This document shows positions 15,244-22,870 of a DNA stretch of 53,303 bases, in pieces. The position numbers were made by a program, and so were the translations under genes. The DNA lies in IMG/VR virus record IMGVR_UViG_3300044613_003466, positions 1 to 53,303 of that record; one strand, 5' to 3'. The first letter of the stretch is position 1. Every line of letters starts with the position of its first letter. Below the pieces are notes generated by a model, which worked only from the letters and a program-made list of their open reading frames with translations, did no database searches and was not told the origin of the DNA. The DNA comes from a virus.

Positions 15244-17904
15244 TCATGGCAGGCTCCCGGTCGCCTGGTAGGTCCAGGCCCCTCTTGAGCCAGTCCCTGC
15301 CGTGCCCATGCCCATGGCAGCAAGGGCTTCAACCGCCGTGGCCGCCGCTCCGCTGTCGATGTCCCGCCTCTGCGACCTGGTGAGCCTCTGGGCAACGTCA
15401 CGCCACGCAATGGGCCCCTCGCTGGCCTCTGCCAGCTTGTGGATCATCCTCATCAGTTCCGAGGCCTCACCGGCCTCTGCAACGCTCTCGTGAATGCCAA
15501 CGGTCCATTGGTTGATCGCTTCCACCAGCAGGATCGCCCGCTTAACCACGCCAATGCTGACCGGTGCGGAAGGGGGGCTGCCAAGTTCCCAGGACCAAAG
15601 GAGATGCAACAGGCCAGCGATCCGGAGCACCTTGCCTGCGGCCTTGCCCATCAAGGCCCCATAGGCCGGCAGGGTGGCCCTGAGAGCATGTTCCTGGGCC
15701 TCAAACTCGTAGTCCATAAAAAGGCGCCTGGCGTCGCCGTCCATGGTCAGGCTGGTGATGGGCAGGCAATAGAGAAATCTGCAGGCCGCCGCCAATAACT
15801 CTGCGGCCGCGTTGGTGGCGTCAACCTCCAACTGGGTTTCGTCGTCGGCAATTCGGACGGCTCGGGGGGGTAGGGGCACAAAGCCAAATCGCGCCCAAAG
15901 CCCAGAGGCATCGCCGCTGGCTACGAGGCCTTGCAATATTTCGGGCTGGATGGTGCCCCAGATGCTCAGGTGACAGCGTTCGTAGCTGCGGCCTCCGTTA
16001 GCTGCGGCCACCCGCAGCGATCGAAAACCAGTCCCGTCATAGGTTTCGAGCAGCTGTTCGGAGTCCGCCCCTCTGCCGCCCGTGTAGCGGCCAAAACTGC
16101 CAAACAGCCCCGCCAGCTCGTCGCGATGAATTGACAGCGCCGCTTTGCGAATTTCGTGAACTTGCAACTGCGAGGCCAAGGCCTCGGCGGTGTAATCGCT
16201 GGTTGAGATAAAAACCGGTGAGGGGGGGTCTGGTCGCTCTGATGGCTTGACCTGTCGGTTTTGCTCGGTCCATTCGGCCATGGCCCTGCTGTGATGTTGT
16301 TTCAGTTCGGCCCTCAAGGCCCTGGTGGGCTCGTCTACAAGTGCCTTGGAAAGTGGCGTTTTTTTGGCCCCGGTTTTGGCGACCAAGGCCACATAAAGGT
16401 TCAACGGGACCCGATAGGCCGCGGCATGGCTGGCCACCAACTCGGTGCCCAACTTGACCACCCCGCTCACGCAAGCCAAAAACGCCATGGTGGCGCTGAG
16501 ATCGTCTGAGGGGAGGTAGCGGGTCCGCGTTGCCAGGGCATCCGCCAGTAGTGGCGGCATGATCTGATCAAGGCGAATGCAGGAATTGCCATCGGCCCGC
16601 GTGATCGCCTTGGCCAGGCGCTGCGCTTCCTGCGCCACCTGAACGCCCGACTCCTCCTCTCGCTGAATGGCATTGAGCAGATCGCGCAGGGTGGACGCCG
16701 GAATTTTGCTTGCGTCGGAGAGGCGGATACGTTCGGCCTCTAGGTCCTGGCGCGAGGCCCCGCCCTGGACCGCGTACCTGAACTGCTCGCGCACCTCGTC
16801 CAGAGTGAGAGGCGGGGGCTCGACGGGGTGGGGTGTGCGGTGCTGGTCGGGGGGTGTTCGATTGGGCCGCTGGTTGCCGAGGCCCTGGCCATTACGGCCC
16901 AGGTCATGGCGTCGGATGTCGACCCCCCATTGGTCGCGCAGGTAAGGCCAGATGCTGCCCGGGGCGATCTGGTTAGGGGTGCCCTTGAAATATCCCGCCA
17001 AGTCGGTGATTGCCCCGCAGCAGGTTTCCGCCAGTAACTGCTCTGCTGCGGTTGCACCGAGCTCCGCATGCAACCGCAGCGCCAGCCCAATCAGCTGGTC
17101 GTACTGGCCTGCGCCGTGAGCGAATGGCGGGATCTGAGCCAGTGCCTTCCTGAGAGCATCGGCAGGTCTGGGGGGCAGGGCCCCGAGTGACAACGACCAG
17201 CCTCGGGGTGCTTCTGGTGCCGGAGACCTGGCGGCCGGCATCAGACCAGCCTGGCGCAACTGCGCATCCGCCAACCAGTCCTCAACCTCTTCGACGGAGT
17301 AACGGCGATCGGTGCTGGCGTGGATCCTGGACTGGCCGGAGGCGTCGCCATCGGGCCCTATGTAATAGGCCCCAGGCAACCTCATCACCCGGCTTGGGTT
17401 TTTGTTGACCGGATCGGCGCCCGTGACGGAAATTAAGGCCTGCTGGATCGGCCGCCAATGCTCCGGGCTGACCGGCTGATCAAGCACCCAGTAGAGGTGT
17501 GCTGATTTGCCGCCGGTGGTGACGGTGATCGATGGCTCGCCCAGGCCAAACTCTCGCCACCCCTGAAGCTGCCATTCGACGGGTCGGTTGTCCCACTCAA
17601 CCCAGAAAGCCAGGCAGGCGGCAATCCCTGGCTTGTGAACACCCTTGACGACAGCGGATTCGTCGCGGTCCCCTCCGTCATTGATCACCAAGTAGATCCC
17701 CCGCTCTTCGCGCTGCCAGCGGCTGGCTGTGGCCAGGTCATAGGCCCCTGCTCGGGCCTTGATCCCGTTGGGGTTGGTTTTTGGATCGTGCCGCTTTGGG
17801 TTGAGCCGATGCGGAAAGGCCCGGAGCCTGGCGGTGGACGGGTCCTTACCCAGCAGCTGCAGAAACTGGTCTGCCTGGCTGCAGTCAATAGGTGGAATAT
17901 TCAC
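15244..17904 (-). CDS. Primase-helicase (AEP/PrimPol-like N-part, DUF3987 helicase-like C-part)
   Basis: 886 residues from a GTG that overlaps the preceding TGA. N-terminal archaeo-eukaryotic-primase-like signatures: acidic pair Glu103/Asp105 in FWVEWDN and Ser134-x-His136 in GGKSAHLYW. From about 440 to 800 the sequence matches DUF3987-type helicases, with Walker-A-like AKTGAKKT at 509-516 and an acidic-rich DETQLEVDATNAA region further on. It is expected to prime and unwind phage DNA at the adjacent iteron origin (14900-15243). The operon order is RHH protein, 83-residue protein, then this gene. Confidence 0.8.
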   Translation of the reverse strand: MNIPPIDCSQADQFLQLLGKDPSTARLRAFPHRLNPKRHDPKTNPNGIKARAGAYDLATASRWQREERGIYLVINDGGDRDESAVVKGVHKPGIAACLAFWVEWDNRPVEWQLQGWREFGLGEPSITVTTGGKSAHLYWVLDQPVSPEHWRPIQQALISVTGADPVNKNPSRVMRLPGAYYIGPDGDASGQSRIHASTDRRYSVEEVEDWLADAQLRQAGLMPAARSPAPEAPRGWSLSLGALPPRPADALRKALAQIPPFAHGAGQYDQLIGLALRLHAELGATAAEQLLAETCCGAITDLAGYFKGTPNQIAPGSIWPYLRDQWGVDIRRHDLGRNGQGLGNQRPNRTPPDQHRTPHPVEPPPLTLDEVREQFRYAVQGGASRQDLEAERIRLSDASKIPASTLRDLLNAIQREEESGVQVAQEAQRLAKAITRADGNSCIRLDQIMPPLLADALATRTRYLPSDDLSATMAFLACVSGVVKLGTELVASHAAAYRVPLNLYVALVAKTGAKKTPLSKALVDEPTRALRAELKQHHSRAMAEWTEQNRQVKPSERPDPPSPVFISTSDYTAEALASQLQVHEIRKAALSIHRDELAGLFGSFGRYTGGRGADSEQLLETYDGTGFRSLRVAAANGGRSYERCHLSIWGTIQPEILQGLVASGDASGLWARFGFVPLPPRAVRIADDETQLEVDATNAAAELLAAACRFLYCLPITSLTMDGDARRLFMDYEFEAQEHALRATLPAYGALMGKAAGKVLRIAGLLHLLWSWELGSPPSAPVSIGVVKRAILLVEAINQWTVGIHESVAEAGEASELMRMIHKLAEASEGPIAWRDVAQRLTRSQRRDIDSGAAATAVEALAAMGMGTAGTGSRGAWTYQATGSLP

Positions 17905-18152
17905 AGAATCTGAAGCTGGCTTGCTGGGGGTGTGTGCTTGTTCGCCTGGCGCCGATTGGCCTTGGTTTCGCTCCTGGGTCGTTGGCGGTTGAGGGCAATC
18001 TGCTCAGCCGTTGGCCAGTGTTCAGCCAGGTAGGCCTCAAGGTCAGCCGTAAACCACTCGTCCATCATTTCTTCGTATCTGGCCTGCAGCCACTGGGCCC
18101 CGGTGAGACGCCCCCAGCGAGTGAGGATGGTGGGCTCCTCAGGGCTTTGCAT
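17901..18152 (-). CDS. Small protein coupled to primase-helicase
   Basis: About 83 residues. I chose the ATG at 18152 because GAGGGG lies 6 bases upstream; a GTG at 18158 is the alternative. It has a helical acidic N-half (WLQARYEEMMDEWFTADLEAYL) and a basic C-terminal tail. It overlaps the RHH gene by 14 bases and the primase GTG by 4 bases, so it is translationally coupled on both sides. No recognised family. A loader or regulator of replication is possible from context only. Confidence 0.6.
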   Translation of the reverse strand: MQSPEEPTILTRWGRLTGAQWLQARYEEMMDEWFTADLEAYLAEHWPTAEQIALNRQRPRSETKANRRQANKHTPPASQLQIL

Positions 18153-18285
18153 TGCCACCCCTCATCGCCTGCTCAAGCAACAGCTGCACCACGGTGGTTT
18201 TGGGAATGCCACGCTCCTTGGATTCGGCCTCAAGCCATTGGCGGATTCGGGGGGGGCACTTGAAGGTGAAGTTCGAGCCTGGCAT
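18139..18285 (-). CDS. Ribbon-helix-helix regulator
   Basis: 48 residues starting at ATG 18285 and ending at 18139. A basic beta strand (NFTFKCPPRIRQWL) is followed by two helices split by a GIPKTT turn (EAESKERGIPKTTVVQLLLEQAM), which is the Arc/CopG layout. It heads the replication operon. Upstream are two tandem AGATCCGCGT repeats with an 11-base period, a plausible autoregulatory operator in the divergent promoter region shared with the plus-strand genes. Confidence 0.7.
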   Translation of the reverse strand: MPGSNFTFKCPPRIRQWLEAESKERGIPKTTVVQLLLEQAMRGGNAKP

Positions 18286-18315
18286 CTGCGGCAGCGTGTT
18301 GGATCACTTTACAGC

Positions 18316-18336
18316 AGATCCGCGTAAGATCCGCGT
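18316..18336. promoter_or_regulatory. Tandem AGATCCGCGT operator candidate
   Basis: Two direct copies of AGATCCGCGT spaced by 11 bases, close to one DNA turn, in the divergent intergenic region between the RHH regulator (minus) and the first plus-strand gene. Tandem short repeats upstream of an RHH gene are the usual arrangement of an autoregulated operator. No clear -35/-10 pair could be assigned. Confidence 0.45.
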
Positions 18337-18412
18337 CAGGGGTGCTATGGTCCACCCATGGCCGCCGCACCATGACCTGGCAGCCAGCCATCCCTCGTTT
18401 AACATCTGCCCC

Positions 18413-18745
18413 ATGAATGACACCCCTTATTCATCACTTGAAATCAACGGCGTCAGGTACGTGCCTGAATATTACGCCGGCCCTGCTGCGTTGCCCGTAG
18501 GCGACAGAGCTGTTTTTGTTATTGATCGCGGATTTATTTATGCCGGCGACTGGTCTTTATCTAATGGCGAGTATACGTTAGCCAACGCGGTTAACCTGCG
18601 ACGATTCGAATCTATTGGCTTTGAAGGGGTCCTTGCTGACCCAAAATCAAGCAAGGCAACAATCGTAGCCATGCCTTATCCTGTAATTGTGCCAGCTGGT
18701 TCTGTGCTGTTCAGGGTACCCGTTCCAGCCGGGTGGGGGCTGTGA
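18413..18745 (+). CDS. Hypothetical protein
   Basis: 110 residues from ATG 18413 (MNDTPYSSLEINGVRYVPE). It looks globular and beta-rich (AVFVIDRGFIYAGDWSLSNGEYTLANAVNLRRF; segment shown only in outline). No known domain recognised. First gene of the leftward-facing divergent pair, so probably early. Its stop overlaps the start of the Gly-repeat gene. The frame is open further upstream to 18152, but that part lies over the RHH gene and is antisense. Confidence 0.6.
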   Translation: MNDTPYSSLEINGVRYVPEYYAGPAALPVGDRAVFVIDRGFIYAGDWSLSNGEYTLANAVNLRRFESIGFEGVLADPKSSKATIVAMPYPVIVPAGSVLFRVPVPAGWGL

Positions 18746-18927
18746 TTGCCTTAAGTCCGGTTGCTAGGCCAGTTGGCAATGGCAATGGCGATGGCTATGG
18801 CAATGGCAATGGCTATGGCGATGGCTATGGCTATGGCTATGGCTATGGCAATGGCGATGGCTATGGCTATGGCTATGGCTATGGCGATGGCGATGGCACT
18901 ATTTCAACCGTAACCAGAAGGCGATGA
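18742..18927 (+). CDS. Gly-Asn/Asp/Tyr repeat protein
   Basis: About 61 residues from GTG 18742 (a GTG at 18733 is possible). The core is some 20 units of Gly-X with X being Asn, Asp or Tyr, encoded by a 6-base tandem repeat GGC-NAT. It ends with TVTRRR. Such a sequence would be disordered or form a sticky Gly-Tyr phase. It overlaps the preceding stop by 4 bases, which supports translation. Expressed function unknown; the repeat could also expand or contract by slippage. Confidence 0.45.
   Translation: MIALSPVARPVGNGNGDGYGNGNGYGDGYGYGYGYGNGDGYGYGYGYGDGDGTISTVTRRR
18775..18894 (+). repeat. Hexanucleotide tandem repeat (GGC NAT) x 20
   Basis: Twenty consecutive 6-base units GGC-AAT, GGC-GAT or GGC-TAT, followed by GGC-ACT. 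Only the first base of the second codon varies, and it is A, G or T but never C, so only Asn, Asp and Tyr are encoded. Unit number changes of any size preserve the frame, so copy-number variation would alter protein length without frameshift. Confidence 0.9.
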
Positions 18928-18958
18928 TTTTTTTATTCACCCCCTAACCCCACGGGGC

Positions 18959-19117
18959 ATGGCGGGCAGTTCATGGCCCGGATATGCGCTCCCTGGCAAT
19001 ACCGTCTACTGCCCGGCCCTGGTGGTAGCAAGCAACGGCCTCTTGCCTGCAACGGGACCCGTCGAGGTTTACCGCTGGCGCCAGCCGTCACTGGAGGTGG
19101 GCGGTAACAAGCGCTGA
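18959..19117 (+). CDS. Possible 52-residue protein
   Basis: Open frame from ATG 18959 to TGA 19117 (MAGSSWPGYALPGNT start; ends VYRWRQPSLEVGGNKR). It lies in the gap between the Gly-repeat gene and the next clear gene, on the same strand. No Shine-Dalgarno is visible and an opposite-strand frame also exists here, so this is a weak call. Confidence 0.3.
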   Translation: MAGSSWPGYALPGNTVYCPALVVASNGLLPATGPVEVYRWRQPSLEVGGNKR

Positions 19118-19165
19118 CCTGTAAGGCCCCTTTTTCTCTGCACAATTTCTCCTCGAGGTTAGGCC

Positions 19166-19600
19166 ATGATTTTCTGCATCGACTCTGACGGCGGCCGAAT
19201 CGGTCGATTCTGGTGGGACAACAGCGGCATGGGCGGTATTTTTGCCAGTGCCGGCCAATTCAATACCATTTTCCGTCCTGGCCGTTGTGGCTGGCGTGAA
19301 TCCTGGCCCGACGTAACTGCATCTTGGCCGGTTTCCCCATGGGGAAAGGGTGATTCTGCCGATGACTACTTTCGCGACTTTGCTGCCTTTGAACCGTGGT
19401 TTGATCGCATGACCGAAAACTGCAGTCTGGATAAAATTGATTTTACAATTATGGATATAACTGAAATGTATTCTTTGTTTGTTTATGTTTTTAACGCTGG
19501 CTTAGAAGCCGGCCAAAATCCGTGGCGATGGGCTAAAGATGTGGAAGCTAAATTGCTATGCCAGGCTGTTGAGCCGGTGGACCGGGAGGTTAGGCCATGA
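19166..19600 (+). CDS. Hypothetical acidic protein
   Basis: 144 residues, acidic and rich in Trp/Phe (RFWWDNSG, WRESWPD, FEPWFDRM). It is preceded by CTCGAGGTTAGGCC before the ATG. The same GAGGTTAGGCC precedes the next gene, so this is probably a duplicated ribosome site. It overlaps the next start by ATGA. No family recognised. Context is a chain of small early genes. Confidence 0.65.
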   Translation: MIFCIDSDGGRIGRFWWDNSGMGGIFASAGQFNTIFRPGRCGWRESWPDVTASWPVSPWGKGDSADDYFRDFAAFEPWFDRMTENCSLDKIDFTIMDITEMYSLFVYVFNAGLEAGQNPWRWAKDVEAKLLCQAVEPVDREVRP

Positions 19601-19959
19601 GCACCCTTGCCTCCTTGCTACACCCGGCCTACGAACTCGCTACGAATTCTGGTGAGGAAATTGCAGACGGCGCCCAGCTGGTTAACGGCGAGTGGTGGCA
19701 TCCGCAGTTCGGCTGTGATTCGTTGCAGCGTGTGGTGGACAACGCCCGCGAGGCCCTGGTCCCAGATTTCGCCGTCCCCCGCGAGCGGTATCACGAGGAC
19801 GACGGCCCGGTCCTCTGGTGGCGGTTCCCGGTCATGGACGGAAAGCAACCATGGGTTGGCACGCCCAACGATTCCGACTGGCCTGGCTACCACACTCACT
19901 TCACCCCGCTGCCGCCCGCCCCGGTGGCGCCGACCCCATCACTTAACGAGGCCCCATGA
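19597..19959 (+). CDS. Hypothetical protein
   Basis: 120 residues (MSTLASLLHPAYELATN), with a Trp-containing centre (NGEWWHPQFGCDSLQRVVDNAREAL, outline) and a Pro-rich tail. Short proteins of this style (query of an ordered N-part plus variable tail) recur in cyanobacterial siphoviruses, but I cannot name the family. Coupled by ATGA overlaps to both neighbours. Confidence 0.6.
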   Translation: MSTLASLLHPAYELATNSGEEIADGAQLVNGEWWHPQFGCDSLQRVVDNAREALVPDFAVPRERYHEDDGPVLWWRFPVMDGKQPWVGTPNDSDWPGYHTHFTPLPPAPVAPTPSLNEAP

Positions 19960-20192
19960 TTGAACCCAAACCACGAACCGACGCCGCGCAGGCGGTGTAC
20001 GTGGCCGCCCATGAAGCCTGGGTGACAAAGGACGACCCAACCCCTATTGCCTCCGCCGCTCTCCGCGCTGCTGTGGATCATATTGACTTGCTGATCGAGC
20101 GTTGTAGTTCCCCGCAAGAAGCAGAAGGGCGTTTGGCTGTATTAGATGCCTTTCTTGCCATCGCCACCGAACTGGAAGGGCACAATGGCTAA
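19956..20192 (+). CDS. Small helical protein, paralogue 1
   Basis: 78 residues (MIEPKPRTDAAQAVYVAAHEAW). It is clearly related to the protein at 20487-20726: both have a KP...AQ-V N-terminus, an Ala-rich centre (ALRAAVDHI versus AFRAAAAQI) and the same ending (LAIATELEG-NG). The ending also encodes the overlap with the next gene's start. Function unknown; the duplication suggests a repeated two-gene unit. Confidence 0.65.
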   Translation: MIEPKPRTDAAQAVYVAAHEAWVTKDDPTPIASAALRAAVDHIDLLIERCSSPQEAEGRLAVLDAFLAIATELEGHNG

Positions 20193-20490
20193 TCACCTGC
20201 TCGGATTCATGGCCGGCTCCGGCTTGACATGGGTCGTTATGTCTCTCCGTCGCGATGGCTACTGGCGCGAGTTCAACGCTCGCCGCCGTAGCAGCAGTCC
20301 GACGTTGCCAACCGACGCGGTACCTATGGAACGGCTCGATTCGCAAGCGTTGGCAGTCCAGTTAGAGGAAGACGGCAAATACTTGCTGGCATCTGCCAGG
20401 GCCAATGAATGCCCCAAAACACGCGATCTGGCCGTTCGGGTGATCCGCGCTGCCTTTTTGTTGGCTGGTGGCTGGGGAGGTAAGCAATGA
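20185..20490 (+). CDS. Small membrane-anchored protein
   Basis: 101 residues from ATG 20185, overlapping the preceding gene by 8 bases. N-terminal hydrophobic stretch (LLGFMAGSGLTWVVMSL) followed by Arg-rich residues suggests one membrane helix with the rest cytoplasmic. The C-part (DSQALAVQLEEDGKYLLASARANE) is helical. No family recognised. Confidence 0.6.
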   Translation: MANHLLGFMAGSGLTWVVMSLRRDGYWREFNARRRSSSPTLPTDAVPMERLDSQALAVQLEEDGKYLLASARANECPKTRDLAVRVIRAAFLLAGGWGGKQ

Positions 20491-20726
20491 CCACCCCCAA
20501 GCCACTAAGCCCCGCAGCGCAAACGGTACTGGATGCTTTTTGGAAGCAACCTGGCGACCGCTCAGCCTTGGCCGCTGCGTTTCGCGCCGCTGCAGCGCAA
20601 ATTGCCGCAGAGGAGGTCCCGCCCCATCTAACGGGCGATGTTTATTGGCCGTGGCGAAACGGTCGCGCTACGGCCGAGGAACATTTGCTCGCCATCGCCA
20701 CCGAACTGGAGGGGGCTAATGGCTGA
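20487..20726 (+). CDS. Small helical protein, paralogue 2
   Basis: 79 residues (MTTPKPLSPAAQTVLDAFWKQP). Paralogue of 19956-20192 with the shared ending LAIATELEGANG. It overlaps the neighbour on each side. Similar short Ala-rich proteins are common among Synechococcus-type phage and prophage genes, but no function is known to me. Confidence 0.65.
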   Translation: MTTPKPLSPAAQTVLDAFWKQPGDRSALAAAFRAAAAQIAAEEVPPHLTGDVYWPWRNGRATAEEHLLAIATELEGANG

Positions 20727-21186
20727 CCCCACCTTCTCGGACCGCCTGGCCCTGGCTGCGTGCCCCGTATCAATGGCTCAATCGAACCTCACAACTGCCA
20801 CCCCAATGTCAAACTCTAAACCCCCCGAATGGGATGAACTAAGCCAAGACACTCTTGACGTGATGAAAGATCTTGGCGAATTTCAGCCGACTTTAGATCC
20901 TGTCAAAAAAATGGTTAAAGGCTATACATACGACTCCGAATGTGGGCATTTCATAAAAACCTACTGGGATAGCAATTTCTTGCGTGCTATAGCAGCGGCA
21001 TGTCTTCAAGTTGCTGACTGGCTTGATGCGGTCGGGTGCCACCAGCCCGACACCGAGCCGTCTATCCAGGCCGGATGGAAAGCCCTGAAGTGTGAGCAAG
21101 ACCCGCGAATGTGGCCACCGATTGATCCAGGGAAGGTGGCGGCCGCGCTGGCCGTTGGCCGTGAGCTAAGGAGGCCCGATGCCTGA
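20719..21186 (+). CDS. Hypothetical protein
   Basis: 155 residues from ATG 20719, overlapping the upstream stop by 8 bases in the same manner as the 20185 gene after paralogue 1. A downstream in-frame Met (MSNSKPPEWDEL) is an alternative start. The C-half has several Trp/Cys and looks globular (AACLQVADWLDAVGCH). No recognised domain. Confidence 0.6.
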   Translation: MADPTFSDRLALAACPVSMAQSNLTTATPMSNSKPPEWDELSQDTLDVMKDLGEFQPTLDPVKKMVKGYTYDSECGHFIKTYWDSNFLRAIAAACLQVADWLDAVGCHQPDTEPSIQAGWKALKCEQDPRMWPPIDPGKVAAALAVGRELRRPDA

Positions 21187-21457
21187 CCCCATTTCAAACG
21201 ATGAGCTGGACTGGCTGATCTGGCGCGCCCTGCGGGATCGGAGCGACCGCGACGGGCACCCGACAAATGACAGCGATCTGGTGGCCGCCGCTGGGGGCAA
21301 CTGGCGCCGCATCGATTCCAGAATCCAGGCCATGCGCAAAGCAGGCCGGATCCGGTTCTGGAGGCACCCTCTTGCAGGTCAGGGCTTCAAGCCTCACGGC
21401 TGGGAAGTGCTCGGCTGCCCTGGTGCCGGCGGCAGCGAGGATGGGCAATGGCATTAG
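21179..21457 (+). CDS. Possible winged-helix small protein
   Basis: 92 residues. NDELDWLIWRALRDRSDRDG, then NDSDLVAAAGGNWRRID and IQAMRKAGRIRFW give helix-helix-helix-hairpin order resembling a winged helix, with a basic recognition part. DNA binding is an inference from this pattern. It overlaps the preceding gene by 8 bases and is the last of the tightly overlapped chain. Confidence 0.5.
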   Translation: MPDPISNDELDWLIWRALRDRSDRDGHPTNDSDLVAAAGGNWRRIDSRIQAMRKAGRIRFWRHPLAGQGFKPHGWEVLGCPGAGGSEDGQWH

Positions 21458-21557
21458 CGCGAGGGCTGCGCTGACTGCCTGCGCCGCGTTAGGCCGGATC
21501 CCGCTGATGGGGTGATCGAACCGCCTCCCATCATTGCTTTTGAGTGTGAGTTGAGGA

Positions 21558-22091
21558 TTGAGCCCAGCACCTAACACAAAACGCCCCGGCCGCCCTCGCA
21601 AGCCCGCCACCCTTAGGGCCACGCCAGAGCCCCCAGACACCACCCCGCCCGCTCCGCCACCTCCTAGCGGGGATGCAGTGGCAGCGGCTCTGATCGCCGT
21701 AGCGTCAGGCGCCGTGCCGGTTGAAGCCTGGCCCGTGCGAGCTGACGAGCCCCTCGACCGGCAGCAGGTCTGGGCCGGCAACGGCTGGCGGTTTGCGTTC
21801 TGGTGGCAGCTGGGGGTGCTCCACCGCCTGGCTGTGGCGCTGGCCCCTGGTGGCGGCCGGTGGGAATACGGCTGCGGCCGGTGGCCTGATTGGACGGCGG
21901 GCCCCGATGCCGTGGTGCTCGATCCGATTCATCACCTGCTGACCCCGGAGCAGCATGCCCAGCTGCAGGCACGGCTGCTGGAGTGCCCACAACGGCTGCG
22001 CCCTGCGGTGCCTGAGTATTTCCTGCGCCCTTGGCCATCGCTCAATGAGACGTTTCCGCCTGATGAGGACTGGCTGGAGCGGGCGAGCTGA
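21558..22091 (+). CDS. AT-hook-like N-terminus hypothetical protein
   Basis: 177 residues from a TTG at 21558, the only start in the frame (a stop precedes it closely). The N-terminus carries KRPGRPRKP, an AT-hook-like minor-groove motif, then a Pro-rich linker and a Trp-rich globular part (WPVRADEPLDRQQVWAGNGW). The C-part is compositionally normal. Start choice is uncertain because the GAGG is very close to the TTG. Function unknown; DNA association is possible. Confidence 0.5.
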   Translation: MSPAPNTKRPGRPRKPATLRATPEPPDTTPPAPPPPSGDAVAAALIAVASGAVPVEAWPVRADEPLDRQQVWAGNGWRFAFWWQLGVLHRLAVALAPGGGRWEYGCGRWPDWTAGPDAVVLDPIHHLLTPEQHAQLQARLLECPQRLRPAVPEYFLRPWPSLNETFPPDEDWLERAS

Positions 22092-22152
22092 GGGCCCAAC
22101 AGTTCAGTTGTCCGGAAATTCCGGATGGCTGAATTTGATGCGGCCATGAAAA

Positions 22153-22168
22153 GCCCCCGGATGGGGGC
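22153..22168 (-). terminator. Rho-independent terminator for the minus-strand cluster
   Basis: Read on the minus strand: GCCCCC-ATCC-GGGGGC hairpin followed by TTTTC, 7 bases after the last minus-strand gene of this cluster (22176-22370). It separates that cluster from the plus-strand genes ending at 22091. A second palindrome with 7-bp arms (TCCGGAA/TTCCGGA) is at 22111-22125 without a T run. Confidence 0.7.
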
Positions 22169-22175
22169 GGTGGGG

Positions 22176-22370
22176 TCAGTCGTCGTCTTTGGAGTGATCG
22201 CGGTGCCTGTCCCGCGCTTCGGCCTCCTGCTGCCAGCGCCTCAGATCGTGGCTGCGTCGCCGCGCAGCATCCCTCTCCCAGTTCTGCGATGCCTCCATGT
22301 CGTCGGCTGCGGTGACGCCGTGGGCCAAGCTGGTTACCTCGTGGGCGGAAACGATGACTAGGTGATTCAT
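22176..22370 (-). CDS. Small charged protein
   Basis: 64 residues. The N-half is ordinary and hydrophobic (MNHLVIVSAHEVTSLAHG); the C-half is a highly charged helix (RRRSHDLRRWQQEAEARDRHRD). It is the last gene of the minus-strand cluster and is followed at once by a terminator. No recognised family. Confidence 0.55.
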   Translation of the reverse strand: MNHLVIVSAHEVTSLAHGVTAADDMEASQNWERDAARRRSHDLRRWQQEAEARDRHRDHSKDDD

Positions 22371-22420
22371 TGCCAGGGTGCTGGGTTGTTGGCTGGTTGG
22401 ATGGTGGCGGGAAAGGTGAT

Positions 22421-22449
22421 GGGTTGCCGGGATAGGCTCCCGGCGACCC
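22421..22449 (-). repeat. Intergenic hairpin, member of a repeated family
   Basis: Stem GCCGGGA/TCCCGGC with flanking GGGT/ACCC that extend it, in the gap after the 22462-22764 gene. The GTTGCCGG...CCGGC core is shared with the hairpins at 24257-24289 and 24608-24640. Each lies between two minus-strand genes. It may act as an RNA processing, stabilising or attenuating element. Confidence 0.5.
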
Positions 22450-22461
22450 GCAGGGGGGAGA

Positions 22462-22764
22462 TCAGTAGATCAGCTCAATATCTGGGCTGTAACCTTGCTT
22501 GAGTACGCTTGCGTATTGCCTGCGGGCACATGGCTTGAGCGATGTGCGGCGTTGACCGTCATAGCTGGATTCAAAGGTGTGGCCATTGGCCAGCACAAAC
22601 AAAGTTTTGCCAACAATACTTACAGCTTCTTGTTGATCGGTAGCTTCAAAGATCACTACATCTTGAGTTGTAGTGCCTTCGTTGTTGATTTCTGGCTTAC
22701 ATGCCAGCACGGCACGGGTGACATTGTAAGAGCCGTAGTTGCTGCGAAAGGTGGTGACTGTCAT
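22462..22764 (-). CDS. Hypothetical protein behind repeated leader
   Basis: 100 residues from ATG 22764 (MTVTTFRSNYGSYNVTRAVL). It appears globular and beta-rich and contains two Cys. The frame stays open upstream to 22971, but that part crosses the conserved 58-base leader (22813-22870) and lacks a start signal, so I take the shorter version. The leader shared with 25419-25476 suggests joint regulation with the 25199-25372 gene. Confidence 0.6.
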   Translation of the reverse strand: MTVTTFRSNYGSYNVTRAVLACKPEINNEGTTTQDVVIFEATDQQEAVSIVGKTLFVLANGHTFESSYDGQRRTSLKPCARRQYASVLKQGYSPDIELIY

Positions 22765-22812
22765 GACTGGAGGTTGGGTGAGCGGCTCGGGTCCCCCCTC
22801 GCCTGTCTCCAT

Positions 22813-22870
22813 AATGTAACGCCTAGATAACGCCTTAGCCGTAACCAAGTGTGACGCTTCACAAATTGTC
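22813..22870 (-). promoter_or_regulatory. Conserved 58-base leader with TGTGA-N4-TCACA palindrome, copy 1
   Basis: 58 bases about three-quarters identical to 25419-25476. It contains the inverted repeat TGTGACGCTTCACA (22850-22863) and, nearer the gene, two GCGTTA blocks (minus strand: GGCGTTATCT and CGTTACATT). It lies about 50 bases before the 22764 start. This is likely a promoter with an operator for a common regulator. The half-sites resemble CRP-type TGTGA/TCACA but with a 4-base spacer. Confidence 0.55.

Noticed and set aside
14896-15247. Several open frames across the iteron region, rich in Trp/Val/Gly
   Set aside because: They translate the repeated AATGTTGG units in different frames, share no start signal, and occur on both strands, so they are by-products of the repeats.
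21194-21781. Minus-strand frame of 195 residues
   Set aside because: Overlaps two plus-strand genes in a consistent chain and has low-complexity composition typical of antisense GC-rich DNA.
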